Below, piece after piece: positions 1 through 6,971 of a stretch of 48,252 nt of DNA. The translations under genes were made by a program, and so were the position numbers. The stretch is from SIG607 sp045586405 (GTDB lineage: Bacteria > Bacillota > Clostridia > Oscillospirales > Acutalibacteraceae). The notes under the pieces were generated by a model, which worked only from the letters and a program-made list of their open reading frames with translations, was not told where the DNA came from and did no database searches. Every line of letters starts with the position of its first letter. Position 1 is the first letter of the stretch. The stretch covers positions 1 to 48,252 of the forward strand of contig JAZNAG010000052.1 of assembly GCA_045586405.1 (NCBI GenBank), read 5' to 3'.

Positions 1-288
1 CAGACGAGAGACCGGCGCGTAGGTATTGGAAAAGGATTGAAAATAGGCGATATATTTGCCGTCTTTGTTCTTGGCACTGACCCGCGCTTTCGCCTGCTCC
101 AGCTGCCCGGAAACACTTTCGCACATGCCCTGCGCAAATTCTCCGCCGCCGTAGGCAGAGCAGAAAATGCAGCCGCCCCTGCCGACGGTACCATCCCGGT
201 TGGGACAGGTAAAGCCTCCGTCAATAGCAAGTTTGTATACTTTACATCCAAATTTTTCTTTATAATGCTGATTAAGTGACCTATACAT
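1..288 (-). CDS. Radical SAM protein, YhcC/TIGR01212-like (N-terminal part, runs off the window)
   Basis: On the minus strand an open frame starts at ATG 288 and runs off the left edge after 96 codons without a stop. The start reads MYRSLNQHYKEKFG, followed by GGFTCPNRDGT and GGCIFC. Cys30, Cys40 and Cys43 match the widely spaced iron-sulfur cysteines of the YhcC-type radical SAM family, where E. coli YhcC has a similar CPNRDGT...GGCTFC stretch. The family cleaves S-adenosylmethionine at a 4Fe-4S cluster; its substrate is not well established. The ribosome site is weak (AAAGGG about 14 bases upstream). Bases 1-240 are about 55% GC by hand count, clearly richer than the genes that follow. The fold is confident; the substrate is unknown. 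Confidence 0.85.
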   Translation of the reverse strand, partial: MYRSLNQHYKEKFGCKVYKLAIDGGFTCPNRDGTVGRGGCIFCSAYGGGEFAQGMCESVSGQLEQAKARVSAKNKDGKYIAYFQSFSNTYAPVSRL

Positions 289-319
289 AATAAAAATACA
301 GCCCTTTTGCTTTTTTAAC

Positions 320-349
320 ATTATATACTTAATCATATATAAAAATCAA
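320..349 (-). promoter_or_regulatory. Probable sigma-A promoter for the radical SAM gene
   Basis: On the minus strand TTGATT (344-349) lies 18 bases from TATAAT (320-325), leaving a leader of about 25 bases before the ATG at 288. The spacer is one base longer than in most promoters of this window. Confidence 0.5.
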
Positions 350-406
350 GAAAAACAAGGCATATAAAGGACAGTTTAAACATACAAATATTTTAGAAAA
401 TAACCC

Positions 407-435
407 TTGACAAAGGATAGAGCGTATGATATAAT
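407..435 (+). promoter_or_regulatory. Sigma-A promoter of the tRNA-Cys gene
   Basis: Perfect consensus boxes: TTGACA (407-412), a 17-base spacer, and TATAAT (430-435). Transcription should start near 442, about ten bases before the mature tRNA. Confidence 0.85.
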
Positions 436-451
436 TCTTTAGCGTTGATAC

Positions 452-526
452 GGCACCATAGCCAAGCGGTAAGGCAGAGGTCTGCAAAACCTTTATGCCC
501 CGGTTCAAATCCGGGTGGTGCCTCCA
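452..526 (+). tRNA. tRNA-Cys (GCA)
   Basis: The sequence folds as a cloverleaf. GGCACCA at 452-458 pairs with the 3' TGGTGCC, the anticodon loop is CTGCAAA (anticodon GCA, cysteine), and the T arm is CCCGG-TTCAAAT-CCGGG. U73 (position 523) is the usual discriminator base of tRNA-Cys, and CCA is encoded at 524-526. It is a single-gene transcription unit with its own promoter and terminator. Confidence 0.97.
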
Positions 527-530
527 AAAA

Positions 531-561
531 ACTCTCGTTCCGAAGAACGAGAGTTTTTTTT
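531..561 (+). terminator. Intrinsic terminator of tRNA-Cys
   Basis: A perfect 10-bp stem (ACTCTCGTTC 531-540, GAACGAGAGT 545-554) with a CGAA tetraloop, followed by a run of eight T. Confidence 0.9.
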
Positions 562-750
562 CCAAGCCGACAGGCTTGGTATATCATCAACACGGCAATG
601 CCGTGTTGTATCTCATCAGTCCGTTAGGACTGTATATCATCACGCGAAGCGTGTATCAAAAAAGTGTCGGCTTGATGATATGCAACGGTTTCTCCGTTGA
701 TGATATACAACTTCTTACGAAGTTGATGATATGCAATTCCTGCGGAATTG
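562..750. repeat. Array of seven short hairpins with mirrored TATATCATCA / TGATGATAT spacers
   Basis: Perfect short inverted repeats follow each other: 562-579 (CCAAGCC arms), 589-607 (AACACGGC), 617-632 (CAGTCC), 641-653 (CACGC), 683-699 (CAACGG), 708-725 (CAACTTC) and 734-750 (CAATTCC). After the first three, the separator is TATATCATCA or a near copy (580-589, 608-618, 633-642). Before and between the last three it is the reverse complement, TGATGATAT(G/A). The mirror point is near 654-665. In addition AAGCCGACA (564-572) is complementary to TGTCGGCTT (665-673), so the left four hairpins could be closed into one multi-arm structure. Each hairpin differs in sequence while spacers are conserved. 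No protein-like frame is credible here. The rest of the 527-901 gap holds only this array and the promoter at 771-799. Confidence 0.8.
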
Positions 751-770
751 ATGAGTTCCACCGCTCCGCA

Positions 771-799
771 TTGATTTGTATTCGCTTTTATGCTATAAT
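771..799 (+). promoter_or_regulatory. Sigma-A promoter for the esterase gene
   Basis: TTGATT (771-776), 17-base spacer, TATAAT (794-799). The start would be near 806, giving a leader of about 95 bases. The -35 box sits immediately after the hairpin array. Confidence 0.7.
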
Positions 800-901
800 T
801 AACAAAATACCGAATGAGAAATTTTACAGTTTTTTACGTCTAATATAAAAAGTAGCATTTATTATGTTATTTAGACGTTTCTTTAACAAAGGTGACCAAA
901 A

Positions 902-2131
902 ATGGACAAAAGAAAAATCATAATAATAGTAAGCATAGCATTAGCAGTTTGTCTTGCTGTAATTGCCGTTGTTTATTATTTCATACTTTCAGGAAACAAT
1001 ATTTTTGTTTACAGCGATTCAGATGACGAAAATTCTGCTTCAGCAACTACTGACGAAAGGCCCGAAAAAGTAACAGAGGTGTTTTATTTTGACGGTGATT
1101 TTTCGTCACCTGCTTTCAGATATGAATTTTTCCATGATTCTCGAAACGGGAATATGTTGCCATACCGCATATACATTCCAAACGATTATGATTCATCTAA
1201 TGAGTACCCCGTTATTTTGTTCTTGCACGGTGCCGGAGAAATCGGTTCCGACAATGAGCATATCGGAAATGCTAAAAAGATGTTTAAAAACAACGGTGAT
1301 TTAGTATCTCAGGCGATTATCGTTTGTCCCCAGTCTAATGGATGGTGGAATTTGGACAGAGAGCAAGTAGGCGACCAAAAAGGCACACTTGGAAGCGTAT
1401 TGCATTTATTAAACGAAATTGAAAGCACCTATTCCTGTGACAATGGACGTATATATGTAACGGGACTTTCAATGGGCGGATATGCCACCTGGAGTTTGCT
1501 GCAGGAATACGGTGACATATTTGCCGCAGGAATACCTATTTGCGGCGGCGGAAACGAATATAATGTTGAAAAATTAGTAAACATTCCCATAAGAATTTAT
1601 CACAGCAAGGATGACCCAACGGTATCCTTTTCCGGTTCCGAGAGAATGTATAACGCTATTGTAAACGCCGGCGGAACAATGGTCAATTTCATAAGACTTG
1701 ACGGTTTGGGACACAATTCCTGGGATTACGCTTATTCAGACCGAGAAGCATTCTGCTGGTTATTTGCTCAAAACAAAGATACAAACCCAACGGGCGCGTA
1801 CGAGAAAATTCCTTACTTTAAGGTTGTTGACAGTAAAAATAACGTCATAATTTCCGACAAGGACGTAACAATGGCTTATTCCCGCGTAATTTTCGGAGAA
1901 GAAAATGCCGCTACCGTTGATTTGATTTTAAACGAAAATGGCATAAACAGGCTGAAGAGCGCATACGCAAAGGGAAAATCTAAAGAGTTCACTGTTTATT
2001 GGTATAATAAAGAATTATACACATTTACCGTAAACGGTGCTCCTATAGATAACAAATTTTCTATTGTCGGTGTTTTTGACAAAGAAAGTGCTAATGTTTT
2101 TTGTAACTGCATAGGAAAAACAATTGACTAA
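902..2131 (+). CDS. Membrane-anchored alpha/beta-hydrolase esterase (CE1 / PHB-depolymerase-like)
   Basis: A 409-residue protein with a short basic N-terminus and one hydrophobic segment at about residues 5-29, which should anchor it outside the membrane. An acidic linker follows, then an esterase domain (about 70-292). LFLHGAG (107-112) forms the oxyanion region; the nucleophile elbow is GLSMGG with Ser190; Asp238 (KDDPTV) and His271 (GHNSWDYAY) complete the triad. This layout resembles feruloyl/acetyl esterase and PHB-depolymerase relatives that often act on plant polysaccharide esters. Residues from about 295 to 409 form an extra domain I do not recognise. The ribosome site AAAGGTGA supports ATG 902. 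Esterase activity is confident; substrate unknown. Confidence 0.85.
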   Translation: MDKRKIIIIVSIALAVCLAVIAVVYYFILSGNNIFVYSDSDDENSASATTDERPEKVTEVFYFDGDFSSPAFRYEFFHDSRNGNMLPYRIYIPNDYDSSNEYPVILFLHGAGEIGSDNEHIGNAKKMFKNNGDLVSQAIIVCPQSNGWWNLDREQVGDQKGTLGSVLHLLNEIESTYSCDNGRIYVTGLSMGGYATWSLLQEYGDIFAAGIPICGGGNEYNVEKLVNIPIRIYHSKDDPTVSFSGSERMYNAIVNAGGTMVNFIRLDGLGHNSWDYAYSDREAFCWLFAQNKDTNPTGAYEKIPYFKVVDSKNNVIISDKDVTMAYSRVIFGEENAATVDLILNENGINRLKSAYAKGKSKEFTVYWYNKELYTFTVNGAPIDNKFSIVGVFDKESANVFCNCIGKTID

Positions 2132-2155
2132 AAACTTCAACAACCTTCTTAAATA

Positions 2156-2183
2156 TTGACAAACAAAAATTTAATGATATAAT
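2156..2183 (+). promoter_or_regulatory. Sigma-A promoter upstream of the LDH2-family gene
   Basis: TTGACA (2156-2161), 16-base spacer, TATAAT (2178-2183). The predicted start is near 2190, just upstream of a terminator-like hairpin in the leader. Confidence 0.75.
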
Positions 2184-2204
2184 GATTATTGTAAGAGATT
2201 TCAG

Positions 2205-2241
2205 AGTACACTTATTCTTAAGGGATAGGTGTACTTTTTTT
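2205..2241 (+). terminator. Intrinsic terminator lying between promoter and gene (possible attenuator)
   Basis: AGTACAC (2205-2211) pairs with GTGTACT (2229-2235), and the stem extends inward through TTATTC/GGATAG for about 13 pairs with a 5-base loop, followed by seven T. It may simply end transcription of the esterase gene, but it sits downstream of the promoter at 2156-2183 and upstream of the ribosome site at 2244-2250, so it would also terminate the leader of the next gene. Confidence 0.75.
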
Positions 2242-2257
2242 AAACGGAGGTAATTTC

Positions 2258-3370
2258 ATGGCAAAAACAAATATTGTAGACTGGAAAACCATTACCGACT
2301 TTGTAATTGACGCTTTTAAAGGCTACGGAATACCTGAGGAAGATGCTAAAATTTGCGCCGACGTACTTTTGGAGTCCGACAAAAGAGGTATTGAGTCCCA
2401 TGGTGTTAACCGCTTCAAACCTGTTTATCTTGACAGAATTAAAGCAGGTATTCAAAACGCCGTTACCAACATTGAAATAATTAAAGAAACCCCCACTACC
2501 GCCGTTATTGACGGACATCATGGTATGGGTCAGGTTATCGGTCACACCGCTATGAGTATGGCTATTAAGAAAGCCAAAGAATACGGTATGGGTATGGTAG
2601 TTGTTCGCAATTCCTGCCACTATGGTATTGCAGGTTACTACTCCTCTATGGCCACCAAGGCAGGTTGCATAGGTATGACAGGAACAAATGCCCGTCCGTC
2701 AGTTGCACCTACCCATGGTGTAGAAGGTATGTTTGGTACCAACCCCTTTACAATAGGCGTACCTACCGATGAGGCTTTTGACTTTAACTTTGACTGCGCT
2801 ACCTCTATTACTCAAAACGGTAAAGTTGAATATTACGAGCGTATCGGCGAGGACGTTCATCCCGGTACAATAATTGCCGATGACGGCTCCGCTGTTACGG
2901 GAGATGCAGGCGTTGCCCTTAAGAAAATCCGAAACGGAACTGCTGCCCTTACCACCCTTGGCGGTATCGGTGAAGAACTGGGTGGCTACAAAGGTTACGG
3001 CTTTGCCTTAGCGGTTGAATTTTTCTCTTCTATTCTTCAGGACGGTGCCTACGGCAAAGACCTTGACGGAAAAGACGAAAACGGTAATATTCGTCCCTAT
3101 CAGCTGGGTCACTGGTTTATTGCTATTGACACAGAACACTTTATGGGTGAAGATATAGCGAGAAAAAAAGCAGGTGAAATTACACGCAGTATGCGCGCTT
3201 CAAAGAAAGCGCCGGGGGCAGACAGAATTTACACCGCCGGCGAAAAGGAATATGAAATCCGCCTTGCACGTAAGGACGGTGTGCCTATAAACGAATCGGT
3301 ACAAAAAGAAATTTGCGCCGTTCGTGACGAGCTTGGTTTAACTAAATATAAATTCCCTTGGGAAAACTAA
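2258..3370 (+). CDS. Malate/L-lactate dehydrogenase (LDH2 family) oxidoreductase
   Basis: A 370-residue NAD(P)-dependent dehydrogenase of the LDH2 superfamily (malate, L-lactate, ureidoglycolate, sulfolactate and related 2-hydroxyacid dehydrogenases), structurally unrelated to classical LDH. Family marks are ESHGVNRF (His48, the likely catalytic residue), NSCHYGIAGYY around His121, GTNPFTIGVP, and a Gly-rich GGYKGYGFALAVE stretch. Length is typical. A strong ribosome site (ACGGAGGT) precedes ATG 2258. The neighbours (SGNH hydrolase, AraC, glutaminase-like protein) do not name its substrate, so I leave it at family level. A terminator-like hairpin in its leader suggests conditional expression. 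Confidence 0.88.
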   Translation: MAKTNIVDWKTITDFVIDAFKGYGIPEEDAKICADVLLESDKRGIESHGVNRFKPVYLDRIKAGIQNAVTNIEIIKETPTTAVIDGHHGMGQVIGHTAMSMAIKKAKEYGMGMVVVRNSCHYGIAGYYSSMATKAGCIGMTGTNARPSVAPTHGVEGMFGTNPFTIGVPTDEAFDFNFDCATSITQNGKVEYYERIGEDVHPGTIIADDGSAVTGDAGVALKKIRNGTAALTTLGGIGEELGGYKGYGFALAVEFFSSILQDGAYGKDLDGKDENGNIRPYQLGHWFIAIDTEHFMGEDIARKKAGEITRSMRASKKAPGADRIYTAGEKEYEIRLARKDGVPINESVQKEICAVRDELGLTKYKFPWEN

Positions 3371-3379
3371 CAATATTTA

Positions 3380-3408
3380 TTGACAAACACTTTCTGCGGT
3401 GCTATCAT
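3380..3408 (+). promoter_or_regulatory. Sigma-A promoter for the SGNH hydrolase gene
   Basis: TTGACA (3380-3385), 17-base spacer, TATCAT (3403-3408). The -10 box departs from consensus at one position. Confidence 0.6.
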
Positions 3409-3440
3409 CTACTTGCAATAACACTTTGGGAGGACTTATT

Positions 3441-4082
3441 ATGGCAAAAACTATATTATTTCAAGGCGATTCTATTACCGACGTTGGCAGAACTCAAAAC
3501 GGCGGTCCTGTGGGCAGAGGTTATCCCTTGCTTATCACCGCTGAGCTTGGTTGTGAATTTCCTAAAGAATATGAATTTTATAACCGTGGAATAAGCGGCA
3601 ATAGAATAGTTGACCTTTATGCGCGTATTAAAGCTGATTTTATAAACCTTAACCCTGACTATGCAAGTATTTACATCGGTGTTAACGACGTCTGGCATGA
3701 AATAGACCACAAAAATGGTGTTGCTACCGAAAAATTTGAAAAAATTTATTCTATGCTTATTGATGAGGTTTATGAGGCTTGTCCCAATACCAAGTTATTC
3801 CTTATCGCGCCCTTTGTTTTGGAGGGTACCGCTACCTGCAATACCGAAGAAAATCCTGAGAGACTCAGTATTTTCATAAGAGAAGTTGCTGAAAAAAATG
3901 CCGCAGTAAAGAGAATAGCCGAAAAATATAATCTTCCCTGCATTGACCTTCAGGAAGCCTTTGATAAAGCCTGTGAAAAAGCAGAGCCTTCATATTGGAC
4001 ATTCGACGGCGTTCATCCTTCCTATTACGGTCATCAACTTATCAAAAAACTCTGGCTTGAAACATTTAATAAAATAAAATAA
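3441..4082 (+). CDS. SGNH/GDSL-family hydrolase
   Basis: A 213-residue cytoplasmic SGNH hydrolase with no signal peptide. Block I is FQGDSITD (nucleophile Ser11), block II RGISGNRI (Gly), block III IGVND (Asn82) and block V DGVHPSYYGH (Asp189, His192), so all four catalytic and oxyanion positions are intact. Such enzymes remove acyl or acetyl groups from sugars or lipids; the tidy single-domain form resembles intracellular carbohydrate acetylesterases, which is an inference. ATG 3441 follows TGGGAGGA; an in-frame start 42 bases upstream lacks a comparable ribosome site. It has its own promoter and shares a terminator with the convergent AraC gene. Confidence 0.88.
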   Translation: MAKTILFQGDSITDVGRTQNGGPVGRGYPLLITAELGCEFPKEYEFYNRGISGNRIVDLYARIKADFINLNPDYASIYIGVNDVWHEIDHKNGVATEKFEKIYSMLIDEVYEACPNTKLFLIAPFVLEGTATCNTEENPERLSIFIREVAEKNAAVKRIAEKYNLPCIDLQEAFDKACEKAEPSYWTFDGVHPSYYGHQLIKKLWLETFNKIK

Positions 4083-4085
4083 AAT

Positions 4086-4116
4086 AAAAATAAGGACTCG
4101 CTGAGTCCTTATTTTT
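4086..4116. terminator. Bidirectional terminator between the SGNH hydrolase and AraC genes
   Basis: AATAAGGACTC and GAGTCCTTATT form the stem around a GCT loop, with A-rich sequence on the left and a T run on the right, so the hairpin works on both strands. Confidence 0.85.
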
Positions 4117-4972
4117 ATTTTTTACTTTTTCGGAATACTATTGGTCGTATACCGCATTTTTTAAAAAATAAATTTGAAAAATAATGTGCATCGCTGTACC
4201 CCAAAGCTTCGGATATTTCTCCCACAGTCATAGTGGTATTGGCAAGTAAATTTTTTGCCGTTTTCATTTTATTTTCTATCTGATAAGCATACGGCGTCAT
4301 ACCAAACTCTTTGTTAAATAGTTTAAGACAATAATCTTTAGAACGAAAAATAATCTGAGCCAGTTTTTCGGTACTTACAATACTTTTGATATTGCCTTCA
4401 ATATATTCTTTAAGTATCGCCGCTTCCTCACTATAATTTGCATTGCTAAGGCTTCCTTTAAGCAGCACCATTATCTCTAAAAGAACTCCCTGCAAAGCCG
4501 CCTGCTTTTCGTTATCAGGCATATTGTCATCAATAATTTCAAGTATCTTTTCAAATTTCGGTTTTAAATTACCACCTTCAAAAAAATGCTTCCCCGATAT
4601 TTCATAAAATCTTACTATTTCCTCGAAAAAATCACCCGTAATGTTTAAAAATATTTTAGTAAATGGGCTATTTGCATCGGAATAATATTTATGCGGCTCA
4701 CCTTTATATAAAAGATAAATTGTATCTTTTATAACGTGGTGTTTTCTACCGTCTACCCATACATACCCCTCGCCGTCAAGCACATATTCAATAACATTTA
4801 CGCTCGAAATTTTTCTGGTTATATGGTAATTTACATCAGGATAAGTAATTCCTGCAAGGGATATAAAAAGCGGCATTCGGTTTTCCGCTTGGGTGAAAAA
4901 CTTCAATTTTTCATTCAAATTGTTTTCCTCACTTTTTCGCTCAAAATATACATTTATTTTTCTACTTTTCAT
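4115..4972 (-). CDS. AraC-family transcriptional regulator
   Basis: A cupin-like sensing N-terminus (YVLDGEGYVWVDGRKHHV) is followed by a C-terminal double helix-turn-helix. The last 100 residues include FNKEFGMTPYAYQIENKMKT, the TVGEISEALGYSDAHYFSNL helix and a C-terminal GIRPIVFRK, all typical of AraC/XylS proteins. The gene diverges from the glutaminase-like gene, its likely target. The start is uncertain: ATG 4972 gives 285 residues but lies only one base from the -10 box (4974-4979), so the transcript should start inside or after it. A TTG at 4918, eight bases after GAGG, would give about 267 residues and begin with NEKLKFFTQ. The longer start at 5053 would read through the promoter and is unlikely. 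Confidence 0.9.
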   Translation of the reverse strand: MKSRKINVYFERKSEENNLNEKLKFFTQAENRMPLFISLAGITYPDVNYHITRKISSVNVIEYVLDGEGYVWVDGRKHHVIKDTIYLLYKGEPHKYYSDANSPFTKIFLNITGDFFEEIVRFYEISGKHFFEGGNLKPKFEKILEIIDDNMPDNEKQAALQGVLLEIMVLLKGSLSNANYSEEAAILKEYIEGNIKSIVSTEKLAQIIFRSKDYCLKLFNKEFGMTPYAYQIENKMKTAKNLLANTTMTVGEISEALGYSDAHYFSNLFFKKCGIRPIVFRKSKK

Positions 4973-4981
4973 TATTATAAT
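4953..4981 (+). promoter_or_regulatory. Possible promoter for the glutaminase-like gene (weak -35)
   Basis: A perfect -10 TATAAT (4976-4981) has only TTTATT at the -35 position (4953-4958). A poor -35 box is what one expects of an activator-dependent promoter. It overlaps the oppositely oriented promoter of the AraC gene. Confidence 0.5.
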
Positions 4982-5002
4982 ACACTTATAAACAATATTC
5001 AA
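4974..5002 (-). promoter_or_regulatory. Sigma-A promoter for the AraC gene
   Basis: Minus-strand TTGAAT (4997-5002), 17-base spacer, TATAAT (4974-4979). Its -10 box shares four bases with the plus-strand -10 box at 4976-4981. Confidence 0.7.
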
Positions 5003-5015
5003 GGAGGAATATTTA

Positions 5016-6908
5016 ATGAAAATGCGCACTCCTGCAACTCCTATTATAAACATCGACCCATATTTTTCGGTATGGTGCGAAGACTCTGTACTTAAAAATA
5101 CAGTTCATTGGACAGGTTCACCCAACACTATGGCGGGTAGACTTTTTGTAGACAATAACCAATATCATTTTCTCGGTTTCAAAGCAAAATCAGACGAAAC
5201 TCCCGATATGATAGTTGAAAGCACCGAAATTGACGCTTATTCTACAATTATCACCTATCGCTCTGATTCTGTAAAACTAACCGTTCATTTCACTTCTCCC
5301 CTGCTTGTTGACGATTTATATTACGCCTCACGTCCTGTTTCCTACTGCAAGGTTTCCTATGAAAGCCTTGACGGAAATGACCACGATGTAAAGGTTAAAT
5401 TCACTGTCAGCGAGGAGTTGGTATTAAATCTTAGAGGCGACGGACGCGCTCTTGCCGAAAAGGCTGACGTAAAGGGCGCTACCGCAATTAAAATGGGCAA
5501 CGGTATTCAAAACGTGCTTTGGAGAAGCGGCGATAATATACGCATTGACTGGGGTTATACCTACCTTGCCGTTAAGGGCGAAGCTGAAGTTAACCACACC
5601 GTTATTGATAATATGTACGGTATTTGCGCTACGGCAAAACTTAATAATGAAGCGCTTTTTGCCTTTGCTTTTGATGATATTTACAGTATTGATTATTACG
5701 GTAAAAAACTAAAAGCATATTGGAAAAAAGACGGCAAAACCATTGAACAAGCCATTAGTGAAGCCTTTGACGAACATGATGTACTGCTTAAACGTTGTAA
5801 CGATTTTTCCGATAAACTTAAATTTGAAGCCATAAAACGCGGCAACGAAAAATATGCAGAAATTTTACTTTTATCTGTTCGTCAGGTAATGGCAGCGCAC
5901 AAACTTGTTGTAGACATAAACGGCAACAACCTTTATATTTCTAAAGAATGTATGTCAAACGGTTGCGCCGCTACTGTTGATGTTACCTACCCGTCTGCTC
6001 CTTTTTTCCTTATATACAATACCGAACTTTTAAAGGGTATGCTTCGTCCTATTATGGACTATGCCGCCTCTGACGAATGGATTTATGATTTTGCGCCCCA
6101 CGATGTTGGTAGATTCCCTATTATCGACGGTCAGGCTTACGGTGTTGACCGCAAGGGCGAAAAGCCTGTAATCAGTTATACAATGCAAATGCCCGTGGAA
6201 GAATGCGGAAATATGATAATTCTTTTTTCGGCTATATGCGATAAGGATAACGACGTTTCTTTTGTTAAACCCTATCTTGATATTATTGATAAATGGAGTA
6301 AATACCTTATTGAATACGGTCTTGACCCTGAAAACCAGCTTTGTACCGATGACTTTGCAGGTCACCTGGCACACAATGTAAATCTTTCAATAAAAGCTGT
6401 AATGGGCATTGTGGCATATAGCAGAATACTTAACCGTTTGGGTGAAAACAAAAAATCAGAAAGCCTTATGAACACCGCTAAAGAATATGGTAAATCTATT
6501 CTTGCTCGTGCAGAAAATAAAGACGGTAGCTACCGTCTTGCCTTTAATGAGCCCGAAACATTTTCCCTGAAATACAATGCTGTTTGGGATTTAATTTGGG
6601 GCACAAATATCTTCCCCGAAGAGTTCTACAAAAACGAAATTATCCGCTATAAAAAGGAAATGCTGCCTTACGGTGTTCCCCTGGACTCGCGCGAAAAATA
6701 CACAAAATCAGACTGGCTTTGCTGGGTGGCAACTTTCTGTAAAGAAAATAAGAACTTTACTTTCTTCACCGATTCTATATGGTCTGCCTTTAACACAATG
6801 CGCTCCAGAGTTCCTATGACCGACTGGTATTATTCCGACACCTCAGAAATGAGAGGTTTCCGTCACAGAACAGTTCAGGGCGGTCTGTTTATAAGACTTA
6901 TGTTTTAG
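5016..6908 (+). CDS. Glutaminase A-like family protein (DUF5127/DUF4965/DUF1793 architecture)
   Basis: A 630-residue protein matching the glutaminase-A (GtaA-like) family from memory. The N-terminus has TPIINIDPYFSVW and HWTG, then a beta-sandwich (about 60-200) with RPVSYCKVSYE, and a central alpha-helical part (about 280-470) with KECMSNGCAATVDVTYPSAP, FAPHDVGRFPI and MPVEECGNMI. The C-terminal helices carry AHNVNLSIKAVMGIVAY and a closing HRTVQGGLF. Fungal members were described as glutaminases, but bacterial function is poorly tested and the fold is glycosidase-like. Many homologues are secreted; this one has no signal peptide, so it should be cytosolic. AAGGAGG precedes ATG 5016. The divergent AraC gene probably controls it. 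Confidence 0.8.
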   Translation: MKMRTPATPIINIDPYFSVWCEDSVLKNTVHWTGSPNTMAGRLFVDNNQYHFLGFKAKSDETPDMIVESTEIDAYSTIITYRSDSVKLTVHFTSPLLVDDLYYASRPVSYCKVSYESLDGNDHDVKVKFTVSEELVLNLRGDGRALAEKADVKGATAIKMGNGIQNVLWRSGDNIRIDWGYTYLAVKGEAEVNHTVIDNMYGICATAKLNNEALFAFAFDDIYSIDYYGKKLKAYWKKDGKTIEQAISEAFDEHDVLLKRCNDFSDKLKFEAIKRGNEKYAEILLLSVRQVMAAHKLVVDINGNNLYISKECMSNGCAATVDVTYPSAPFFLIYNTELLKGMLRPIMDYAASDEWIYDFAPHDVGRFPIIDGQAYGVDRKGEKPVISYTMQMPVEECGNMIILFSAICDKDNDVSFVKPYLDIIDKWSKYLIEYGLDPENQLCTDDFAGHLAHNVNLSIKAVMGIVAYSRILNRLGENKKSESLMNTAKEYGKSILARAENKDGSYRLAFNEPETFSLKYNAVWDLIWGTNIFPEEFYKNEIIRYKKEMLPYGVPLDSREKYTKSDWLCWVATFCKENKNFTFFTDSIWSAFNTMRSRVPMTDWYYSDTSEMRGFRHRTVQGGLFIRLMF

Positions 6909-6971
6909 GGTGGAAATTTTTAAGTATCTATGCTAAAATATACTTAAAGTTTTTTAAAGTAGGTCTTTTAA

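Noticed and set aside
37..279. Plus-strand open frame of 80 codons
   Set aside because: It is antisense to the radical SAM gene, whose cysteine motif and start on the minus strand are much more convincing.
562..750. CRISPR array
   Set aside because: The constant parts are about 10 bases, the variable parts are self-complementary hairpins, orientation flips midway, and no cas genes are present.
495..848. Plus-strand open frame of 117 codons across the tRNA end, terminator and hairpin array
   Set aside because: It begins inside the tRNA, crosses a terminator and translates palindromes; no ribosome site or family resemblance.
6919..6948. Terminator or operator before the PPTase gene (TTTAAGTAT/ATACTTAAA)
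   Set aside because: The stem is almost only A/T with a 12-base loop; it could be chance in AT-rich sequence, so it is only mentioned.
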